Position numbers and translations under genes: made by a program | The notes under the pieces: generated by a model | What the model was told of the DNA's origin: nothing | The model's database searches: none | Seen by the model: only the letters and a program-made list of their open reading frames with translations | Part shown: positions 1 to 6,480 of the stretch, piece by piece | Position numbering within the stretch: the stretch's first letter is position 1 | Layout of the letters: every line of letters starts with the position of its first letter | Assembly: GCA_026395455.1 (NCBI GenBank) | Contig: JAPLYR010000022.1 | Span: 1-6,480 of the forward strand | Length of the DNA: 6,480 nt | Direction of reading: 5' to 3' | Source of the DNA: Candidatus Roizmanbacteria bacterium | GTDB taxonomy: Bacteria; Patescibacteriota; Microgenomatia; UBA1406; GWC2-37-13

Positions 1-3000
1 GGTGCGGACGTGAATGTTCCAAATCCAAAAACAACAGTCGATGGTGCAAATGCACCTTCAGGCATCGTGAGTATGTTTTCTACCGACTTGGCTCACGGAA
101 CTTTTGGAGTCAATGGCACATTCGGGAAGTATCTTACTGATGCGAATGGAAAACATATCTTTGAAACAGAATGGGAAAATTTTGTTGGGAGCCAACAATT
201 TTTAACTCAACCAATTGAAACAAAAGCAAAACTTCTCGTGGAAGCTCGAGAGGTTTTTCCAGCTGCATTTAAAGAAGCAAAAAATCCTCATCTCGCAGCA
301 GCCCTTCAAAAAGCATATGTTCAAGCTTCAGCAATCGTTGTAAATCGTGATTATGCTATCTTTCGAACACGCGTCATGACAAAGGCAAATATTACAGCAG
401 AAAGTGCAAATGCTACCTCCACAAATTACCCAAATAGGGCTTGTATTGAAGGGATTAAGGCGGAATTATCCCCCCTTCTTGATTTATTAGCTGATCCAAG
501 TCATGGATCTCAAGGACTTGAAACAATGGTTAGTGGAGAAAATGTTGTTTCAATAGCTAGCGCTATTCAATCACAATATACAGAATTATTACAAGCAATT
601 GATGCTAACGGAAGTCCACTATTAAAGGGACTCTTTATTGAACAAGCTCGTGAGAAAGTACTTGAAGCTCTTAAAAAATCAAAATATGTAGATTTAAGAG
701 ATTTATATCACACACTTATTGTTGATGTAGATGAAGAAGGAGTTAGAAAAATGTACGCTCGTAAATTTGCAGATGTAAAACCAGAGAAATATATTGAAGA
801 AGCAACGAAAGAATTGGAATTAATTGTCGGAAGAATGAATGACGAGACGTACGGTCTTTTAGGCGAATCAAACCTCAGAATAAGCGCTGATATAGTAGAG
901 GAAACAAAACAACTTATAGACGCAGTTAAACAATTATCCCCACAATTGGGTACTGCATTTGCAAGAGCTGCGGAGAGTCTTCTTACGAAAATAGACACTA
1001 CAACTGTTGCACAAATTGCTGGAGGTATCGCAACTTTATATGAAACAATTCAGTCTGAATTTAAAGCAAGCAGAGCTCTTGACTCAGTTATTAGTATGGT
1101 AGTTGATAGCCCTATTTCAGTTGTGGTAGGCGAAGAGCAAGAAACTGCAAGACAGGTTCGAGAAGAACAAGAACTAAAACCAATGAGAGAATTTTGGTCT
1201 GGAGAAGATGGTAAAGGTGGCGTTTTGGCTGTTATTGCCGATAAACGACACGGAATTGGAGGAAGTCACGCAAATGTTGCTGAAAAAGAAATTGAATATA
1301 TTGATGCAGTTATTTCACAATTAAGTAGACATACAGCTGAACACCAAAGACGCTTTATCAAAGCGGGAATTGACGCATTAATTCCAGCGATACGCAGTGG
1401 AAATGCAAATGCTGCACTTGCAGAAAAATTAATATCAGTCTTTAAAACATTAACAGGATCAGAAAATTTGAAAGATGGAAGAAGTCAATTATATGAATCA
1501 TGGGTCCAAGAGCCAGAATTGGTAAATGAATTAATTGGTACCATGAATCACGACGTAGTAGGTTACGGACGTAAATTTAATGTGTATTCAGAACTCAAAA
1601 CACTGTTCACTGGATTTATAAACCATACAAATCTTGAAAAGGTGGCAGATGCTGATTCTGGAATAAGAAAATATAACGTGTTTACTGCTGTTGAAAAACA
1701 ACTTCTTGATGCAGTTCGCACCGTCCCAGATGTAAAATTACAAGCAGAATTAGCAGCTTTATATAAAACCATGTCGGATGGAATTGGGGTAGCCGCAATG
1801 GAGCATCTTGCATTGGGAAAACTTATGGATGAGGCAAACACAAAAATTAAAGCTCTTCCAGTAGTTTCTGAAGAAACAACTGATGAACAAAGACAAAGAA
1901 CTATTGAGGCAGCACAAAGTGTATGGGACTCAGTATGGAATAATTATTATGATATTGCATATGGAGAACGCACAATACAAGGTGCGCCTGGATCATTCCT
2001 CAGCACAATCAAGAGTAACATTGATCATTTTCAACGTTCGTTAAGTAAAGCAGATGACATCTATTCTGTCTCATTCCTTGAGTCAGCAGTTACTTCAGGG
2101 TTTGATTTTATACGAAAGAGTAAGGCAAATTTTGATATAAGACAACGAATTGCTTTTGATATGCTTTCTCTTCTTGGTAATTCAGAATCTATCTTGGTAA
2201 AAAGTTTATCAGATAGAGAGAAGCCAAAAGCAGGAGAGTCACGTGGAGCAAAACGAGTTCGAACATTAGGTTCAGTACAAACACACTTTATCAGAGGTAT
2301 CGTTGCAGATCCAGATTTATTTGGCGCATTTACTCAATATATAGAAACTGGTCCAGCAAAGGGGACGAGAAAAAACTCAGGAGAACTTCTTCTCTGTTTG
2401 GAAATGCTCATGACAGCAAAGGATAGTAGACTGAGAAGAAAAACTGGGACATCAACTGGAACAGCAATATTTGGTGTACTTGAAAAAAAAGGGATTAACG
2501 TAGGAACAAGTCCTGAACTTGCAGATTTCCAGAAATTTGAGGCTTCCCTTGTTGCTTCACTTGAAAGTGCAACGAGAAGTCTTGAATCTTCAATGCCTGA
2601 ATACAATACTTTTTATGAAATACTATCAGCTATGGGGACTTTCTCTCCTCATATGCTTGTTCGATTAAGTTACGCCATTGATGAGCTTAGACCGCTTAAA
2701 GATACGAGAAAAATGTCAAAAGCATCACAAGACGCAATTGCAAAAATCCAGGGAATGGGTTTATCACCACAAGAAACTGCATATTTGATCTATACAACAA
2801 CTGGAAAAATAGACTTTGGTGGAGATTTTGCAGAAAACTTTGGAGCAGATGTAACAAAAATTATCCGAAGAGGAACAAATCCTGAAGGGGAAGATAATTT
2901 ATTAAATCTTATCCTCACTTTTAGAGATGATGTATGTCAAGTAGTTGACCAGCCACCAGGTTTACAGATGTACTTTGGACGAGATTGGGATAAGGGTATG

Positions 3001-4848
3001 GCTCCTCATTTAAATAGAGCATTTGATAAGTATTTGGTTGGTTTTGATAAGAGAATAAGAAGCACCATTATGAATGCACCTGGCGAAGCCAATGAAGCAC
3101 GAAGAAATATTATTGCAACTGAATTACTAGGTGCGAGCATGATTTTTGAACAGTTTGCAGGTGATTCAGTTCGAGCAAAAAAAGGGCCACATGAGAGATT
3201 TATTCAAATTATTTCTGACATAATGGTCGACTCAATGAGAGAACCTGGAAAACGAAGATATGCCGCAGAAGTACGAACCGTAGCTGATCATATCCTTAAA
3301 AATTCGCTTCCAAATTGGAATAAAGAATTAGTAAAAGATTTCTTTGATCGAATGGTCCAAAAAATAAATAATACTGAATATGGGACATGGATTGAATCTG
3401 ATCAGTGGAGACAGATGTGTAATAAAATCGTCGTTATGGAATCAGATAGAGTTCCAACACATAAAGATCACGTTCGTATGACTGATATGACAGGAACAGA
3501 ATTAAAAGGATGGAGACGTGATGAACTTGCAGAAATTGCTGCAGAGGCAACATTAAGTCTCCTTAATGGATACACTACAATCAGTGGACCAACAGGGTTG
3601 AGGCTCGTTTCAGACGTCGTAACAGGAAAAAGAACTCCAGAAATGGGAGAGTTAAGCCTTGAAGAAGTTCCAATGAAAGACAATTTTGTCATGCAAGCTA
3701 TAAGAGTTGTTGGATGGTATGGAACACCTGAACAGAAAGATAAGCTTGTTCCAACACTCGAAAAATTAGGTCGAGAAGACATACTTTTTGCAACACAATC
3801 ACCAGCTATGCTCCCACCTGATGATGTTGCAGAGTTTATTAATGAAAGTGAACATGTTGCAATCGCAATGGGACAGACAATTACTGATATTACCACTCAA
3901 TATATGATTGCACTAGACAGTGTAACGGGTGGAGTAAAACCAGTACTTCAGGTCGACCTTGATGGAAATGTAGTAATAGCTGATGGAGTATTACCTGCAG
4001 ATTCAGAACTCGCACAAGTCATGAAAACACATGAAAAAACACTTGCAGGAAAAGTTGTTCGTGAGTCAGGATATACAGCCGCAAAAGCAAAAGCAGATGC
4101 AGTTGTTGCAAAACTTTCTACTCCAGAAGCTCTTGAGAATATGAGTGGGACAGAACTGATGGAGTCAATAATTGCTTATTCAATCGCAAGCACAGGCGGT
4201 AATGAGGCAGTTGGATCTATCATATCTGGATTGCAAGAAATTGCAAAAGCAATGGCAGCAGCAAAAACAACCGGTGGTGAAGCAACTTCCACACAGGGAA
4301 CAGATGCTGCACACATTGATATTCTAAAAGCCAGCATGGGACAGTCACTAGTTGCATCTCTTGCTGCACTTCGCCAACAAGGTCTTGATGCAGGACAAAT
4401 AACTGAAGCGATATTAAAGGAATATAAAGGACTTCGAACGGCCGTAACAGACATGATGAATGGTATTGTCCAAGATACCGGCATGAAAACAACAGCAGGG
4501 GACGTTGAAAAGATTTCACAAGCAGTCCTAAAACAACTTCTCACTATTGTTACAAATGAAGACGCGATGGTTGAAATTGCAGCAACAATGAAAAAAGAAA
4601 TTGTGGAAGCCGCTAAGCGTGAGGCACTCTTATGGAATGGGTTGCAAGAAGGGCTTGAAAGAAAAAGAAGAGATATTGTAGCTCAAGAACAAGGCATTCT
4701 TTATGATGGTGCAATGAGAGAAATTGCTCAAACAAGAAAGAATAGAGCACAATATTATATGAGAACTTCTGCAATTGCAGATGGGTTTAGGGGGAAGCTG
4801 GGTACTGCTTCAACCAAACTCAATGATATAGTCGATCGTAAGAGCTAA
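1..4848 (+). CDS. Giant protein of unknown function, 5'-truncated by the window edge (at least 1,615 residues)
   Basis: I do not recognise this protein and assign no function. The frame is open through base 1 (codons for Gly-Ala-Asp precede the GTG at 10), so the GTG is probably an internal valine and the true start lies upstream; residue numbers here count from that GTG. The sequence looks almost wholly alpha-helical and soluble: amphipathic Leu/Ile/Ala, Glu/Lys-rich stretches broken by short Gly/Pro/Asn loops, with no membrane segment visible; a signal peptide cannot be judged because the N-terminus is missing. One short beta-like stretch lies near residues 1310-1333 (VDLDGNVVIADG). Residues about 1330-1480 are rich in Ala, Gly, Ser and Thr, and residues about 1520-1600 form a charged, coiled-coil-like, basic segment (for example LERKRRDIV). 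Only four cysteines occur in 1,612 residues. Weak internal repetition may exist (see findings). A stop at 4846 probably removes a native tail encoded in the next frame. Long uninterrupted frame and uniform codon use make coding status secure; a structural or scaffold role is only a guess. Confidence 0.93.
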   Translation, partial: GADVNVPNPKTTVDGANAPSGIVSMFSTDLAHGTFGVNGTFGKYLTDANGKHIFETEWENFVGSQQFLTQPIETKAKLLVEAREVFPAAFKEAKNPHLAAALQKAYVQASAIVVNRDYAIFRTRVMTKANITAESANATSTNYPNRACIEGIKAELSPLLDLLADPSHGSQGLETMVSGENVVSIASAIQSQYTELLQAIDANGSPLLKGLFIEQAREKVLEALKKSKYVDLRDLYHTLIVDVDEEGVRKMYARKFADVKPEKYIEEATKELELIVGRMNDETYGLLGESNLRISADIVEETKQLIDAVKQLSPQLGTAFARAAESLLTKIDTTTVAQIAGGIATLYETIQSEFKASRALDSVISMVVDSPISVVVGEEQETARQVREEQELKPMREFWSGEDGKGGVLAVIADKRHGIGGSHANVAEKEIEYIDAVISQLSRHTAEHQRRFIKAGIDALIPAIRSGNANAALAEKLISVFKTLTGSENLKDGRSQLYESWVQEPELVNELIGTMNHDVVGYGRKFNVYSELKTLFTGFINHTNLEKVADADSGIRKYNVFTAVEKQLLDAVRTVPDVKLQAELAALYKTMSDGIGVAAMEHLALGKLMDEANTKIKALPVVSEETTDEQRQRTIEAAQSVWDSVWNNYYDIAYGERTIQGAPGSFLSTIKSNIDHFQRSLSKADDIYSVSFLESAVTSGFDFIRKSKANFDIRQRIAFDMLSLLGNSESILVKSLSDREKPKAGESRGAKRVRTLGSVQTHFIRGIVADPDLFGAFTQYIETGPAKGTRKNSGELLLCLEMLMTAKDSRLRRKTGTSTGTAIFGVLEKKGINVGTSPELADFQKFEASLVASLESATRSLESSMPEYNTFYEILSAMGTFSPHMLVRLSYAIDELRPLKDTRKMSKASQDAIAKIQGMGLSPQETAYLIYTTTGKIDFGGDFAENFGADVTKIIRRGTNPEGEDNLLNLILTFRDDVCQVVDQPPGLQMYFGRDWDKGMAPHLNRAFDKYLVGFDKRIRSTIMNAPGEANEARRNIIATELLGASMIFEQFAGDSVRAKKGPHERFIQIISDIMVDSMREPGKRRYAAEVRTVADHILKNSLPNWNKELVKDFFDRMVQKINNTEYGTWIESDQWRQMCNKIVVMESDRVPTHKDHVRMTDMTGTELKGWRRDELAEIAAEATLSLLNGYTTISGPTGLRLVSDVVTGKRTPEMGELSLEEVPMKDNFVMQAIRVVGWYGTPEQKDKLVPTLEKLGREDILFATQSPAMLPPDDVAEFINESEHVAIAMGQTITDITTQYMIALDSVTGGVKPVLQVDLDGNVVIADGVLPADSELAQVMKTHEKTLAGKVVRESGYTAAKAKADAVVAKLSTPEALENMSGTELMESIIAYSIASTGGNEAVGSIISGLQEIAKAMAAAKTTGGEATSTQGTDAAHIDILKASMGQSLVASLAALRQQGLDAGQITEAILKEYKGLRTAVTDMMNGIVQDTGMKTTAGDVEKISQAVLKQLLTIVTNEDAMVEIAATMKKEIVEAAKREALLWNGLQEGLERKRRDIVAQEQGILYDGAMREIAQTRKNRAQYYMRTSAIADGFRGKLGTASTKLNDIVDRKS

Positions 4849-5029
4849 AGAATATGCAGCATATTGCAACAGAATGCTCATGGGTGGAGCAATAGGTGGA
4901 GTTACTCCAGCATTTTCTCGTGAAGAAGCACAAGAAGTTAATGCACGAACAGTACAACCATCACGCATGAAACCAACAGTCGCATTTTTAAGAGAAATGA
5001 ATGGAATGGATCTTCCACTCGCAGCTTAA
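4832..5029 (+). CDS. Out-of-frame C-terminal continuation of the giant protein (about 60-65 residues), or a small overlapping ORF
   Basis: Bases 4832-5029 are open in the frame +1 relative to the giant gene, from just after a TAG at 4829-4831 to a TAA at 5027-5029. The translation begins SIVRAKEYAAYCNRMLMGG and ends REMNGMDLPLAA. Codon choice (gca, gga, aga, gaa, aca, cca) matches the long gene, while the other two forward frames are closed by stops at 4921 and 4893. The two frames overlap only over 4832-4848, so a one-base loss there would fuse them into a longer protein. As an independent gene it would have to start at ATG 4874 (51 residues), but no Shine-Dalgarno-like sequence precedes that codon. 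The terminator hairpin begins 13 bases after its stop, which suggests 5029 is the original end of the coding region. I therefore read it as a frameshifted tail; whether the shift is real, an assembly error or recoding cannot be decided here. Confidence 0.6.
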   Translation, partial: SIVRAKEYAAYCNRMLMGGAIGGVTPAFSREEAQEVNARTVQPSRMKPTVAFLREMNGMDLPLAA

Positions 5030-5042
5030 TTACGACAATAAC

Positions 5043-5076
5043 AAAAAACCTCCGGTGGAACCCGGAGGTTTTTTTT
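5043..5076. terminator. Bidirectional intrinsic terminator between convergent genes
   Basis: A perfect inverted repeat pairs CCTCCGG (5049-5055) with CCGGAGG (5062-5068) around a six-base loop (TGGAAC). The stem is extended by an A-tract at 5043-5048 that can pair with the T-tract at 5069-5076. Read on the + strand the hairpin is followed by eight T; read on the - strand it is followed by six T. It lies 13 bases past the frame-2 stop of the left gene and 10 bases past the stop of the transketolase gene on the other strand, so it can end transcripts arriving from both directions. Confidence 0.92.
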
Positions 5077-5086
5077 GAATGCTAGT

Positions 5087-6480
5087 TTACTTTATAATAC
5101 TTTTTACGATCGCTTCTGCATCAATTTCTTCAAAGCAGAGCAATTCTTCTGGAGTCCCTGAACGAGGTTCTTTACGAACACACAGATGTGTAAATGTAAC
5201 GTCTACATTTAATTCTTTACAACTCGTTATCACAGCTTCACCAATACCACCCGCCTCATAATGGTCCTCAACAACAATAATTTGTTTAACCTGTTTTGCA
5301 AAGTGCTGGATTGTTTTGGAGTCAAGAGGTTTTACAGAATATAAATCTATAACGGTCGTATATATTTGATTTTTTTCAAGTATTTTTTGAGCCTTGAGTG
5401 ATTCATAGAGTGTAATCCCAGCGGAAATAATAAGGGCAATACTTTTTTTATTTTTTAATGAGTGAATCTTGCATCCCCCAATAGGGAACTGCTCATTGTT
5501 TTTATATAGAATAGGTGTTTTTTCGCGTGTGGTGCGGAGATAATTTACTCCTTTCCGAAGCGTCATTTCTTTAGTTAGTTTATATGCCGATATAGCATCA
5601 GCAGGATACAGAACTGTACTTTCTCTCAGACTTCTCATCATAGAAATATCTTCAAGTGCCATTTGTGAAATACCATCTTGTCCAATAGAGCAACCCGCAT
5701 GCGAGCCGACGATATTGAGAGTTGGTTTTGAATACTGTGCCATTCTCATTTGGTCATATGCACGTGTAAGAAAAGCGGCGAACGTGGAGATATAAGGGAT
5801 GTATCCCATTTTTGAAAGTCCTAAGCCAACCGAAACCATATTTTCTTCATCGATAAACATCTGAAAAAAATGTGTAGGATTTGTTTCTTTTAATCGCTCA
5901 GTATAGGTAGAATTCCCAACTTCAGCATCAAGTGCAACCACTTGAGGATTACTTTTTCCTAAATCAGCTAAAGCATCTCCAAAAGCTTCACGTGTAGCGA
6001 TTGGAACGTTAACTTCATAGATTCTGTCACTCGTAATTTCCCCCGTCAGTGCTCCAAAACCTCCAATGCCTGCTGGCTGGAGTTTTGTGCGCGCTGCCGG
6101 GTGCCCCTTACTCGTGCCACCTATGAAGTTATTTAATTTTTTTAAAACATCCGCCGTCTTACTTTGCATTTCGGTATCAAAGAGCGGAGCGCTCGCAATT
6201 ATTCCCATTACTTTTTTATCATACGACCCTATTGCTTTTAGAGCTTCTTGGAGTCTATCTTTTGGCACTGCTTTTCCATGCCATCCTGGTTTATCCTCAA
6301 GAAAGGGAACACCTTTTCCTTTTACGGTTCGAGCCAAAATCATTGTTGGTTTTTGTGTATGAACGGTATTGAGGGTATTTGCTTTTGCAAATATTTTCTT
6401 TATCTCTTCAATATTATGTCCATTTTTTATCTCTAACACATTCCATCCAAATGTTTCAATACGTTTTTTATATGTCTCAA
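5087..6480 (-). CDS. tkt: Transketolase, C-terminal 463 residues (N-terminus beyond the right edge)
   Basis: Transketolase is the thiamine-diphosphate enzyme that moves two-carbon ketol units between sugar phosphates in the cytoplasmic non-oxidative pentose phosphate pathway. The frame stays open to the window edge (codons for ETYKKRIETFGWN precede the GTG at 6439), so that GTG is an internal valine and the gene is truncated. Numbering from it, visible parts are: the end of the N-terminal diphosphate-binding domain with KGKGVPFLEDKPGWHGK (His54 matches the substrate-contacting His of the animal enzyme); a long linker, about 60-145; the pyrimidine domain from IATREAFG (about 147) through DEENMVSVGLGLS, where Glu198 aligns with the catalytic glutamate that activates the cofactor, and GSHAGCSIGQDG; and the C-terminal domain with VVEDHYEAGGIGEAV and PRSGTPEELL. 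The motifs resemble human transketolase more than the E. coli type. From memory of the human protein about 190 residues are missing. Distinction from the related DXP synthase is supported by these motifs. The gene faces the giant gene and shares its terminator. Confidence 0.95.
   Translation of the reverse strand, partial: ETYKKRIETFGWNVLEIKNGHNIEEIKKIFAKANTLNTVHTQKPTMILARTVKGKGVPFLEDKPGWHGKAVPKDRLQEALKAIGSYDKKVMGIIASAPLFDTEMQSKTADVLKKLNNFIGGTSKGHPAARTKLQPAGIGGFGALTGEITSDRIYEVNVPIATREAFGDALADLGKSNPQVVALDAEVGNSTYTERLKETNPTHFFQMFIDEENMVSVGLGLSKMGYIPYISTFAAFLTRAYDQMRMAQYSKPTLNIVGSHAGCSIGQDGISQMALEDISMMRSLRESTVLYPADAISAYKLTKEMTLRKGVNYLRTTREKTPILYKNNEQFPIGGCKIHSLKNKKSIALIISAGITLYESLKAQKILEKNQIYTTVIDLYSVKPLDSKTIQHFAKQVKQIIVVEDHYEAGGIGEAVITSCKELNVDVTFTHLCVRKEPRSGTPEELLCFEEIDAEAIVKSIIK

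Noticed and set aside
1..30. GTG at position 10 as the start of the giant gene
   Set aside because: The frame is open to base 1, no ribosome binding site can be seen in nine upstream bases, and the truncation at the edge explains it better.
3468..3896. A 142-codon open frame on the - strand, and other open frames on the - strand opposite the giant gene (708-998, 1563-1841, 2334-2606, 4176-4544, 4220-4519)
   Set aside because: They lie entirely opposite a well-supported gene, their translations are Ser/Pro/Cys-rich as expected for antisense shadows, and none resembles a known protein.
4787..4848. An AGGGGG run (4789-4794) upstream of the TAA, reminiscent of the Shine-Dalgarno-like stimulator in prfB +1 frameshifting
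   Set aside because: It lies about 50 bases before the stop, whereas prfB needs only a few bases, and the codon before the TAA (AGC) is not a good +1 slip codon. It does not support programmed frameshifting.
4851..4865. Palindrome AATATGC-A-GCATATT just after the giant gene's stop
   Set aside because: As a hairpin it has only a six-pair AT-rich stem with a three-base loop, lies inside the apparent coding tail, and short palindromes are expected by chance in AT-rich DNA.
5079..6436. Open frames on the + strand opposite transketolase (5079-5261, 6066-6362, 6248-6436)
   Set aside because: Transketolase motifs on the - strand are unambiguous; these frames are shadows with no recognisable content.
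6437..6480. GTG at 6439 as the start of a short, split transketolase subunit
   Set aside because: The upstream codons (GWN before it, RIETF earlier) continue the conserved transketolase sequence, so the gene extends past the edge and the fragment already spans parts of all domains.
1..6480. Alternative genetic code with TGA read as glycine or tryptophan, as in some candidate-phylum bacteria
   Set aside because: Neither gene contains an in-frame TGA, tryptophan is encoded by TGG, glycine by GGN, and all apparent gene ends are TAA.

Overview
The window contains two protein-coding genes that converge on one shared transcription terminator. Both genes run off the window, so neither has its real start here. 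The left three quarters (1-4848, + strand) is one very long open reading frame. It encodes at least 1,615 residues of a protein I do not recognise: soluble-looking, probably almost entirely alpha-helical, and very poor in cysteine. The right part (5087-6480, - strand) encodes the last 463 residues of a transketolase whose N-terminal portion (about 190 residues by comparison with human transketolase) lies beyond the right edge.

The most notable local feature is at the 3' end of the long gene. Its frame stops at 4846-4848, but the +1 frame is open from 4832 to a stop at 5027-5029. That stretch has the same codon use as the long gene, and the terminator begins only 13 bases after the second stop. 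The long protein therefore probably once continued, or in reality still continues, for about 60 more residues. A one-base indel in the strain or assembly is the simplest explanation; recoding is possible but lacks a convincing slip site.

Between the converging genes (5030-5086) is a short intergenic gap holding a GC-rich hairpin with an A-tract before it and a T-tract after it, which can terminate transcription from both sides. No RNA genes, mobile elements, CRISPR arrays, promoters or ribosome binding sites are supported: both gene starts are outside the window.

Organism: AT-rich coding sequence, an intrinsic rho-independent style terminator and a full-length (unsplit) transketolase resembling the animal-type subfamily point to a bacterium. 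An orphan giant protein beside a lone sugar-phosphate enzyme would fit a small-genome uncultivated lineage such as Patescibacteria/CPR, but this is a low-confidence impression and not a demonstration. The two genes are convergent and share no visible functional link.
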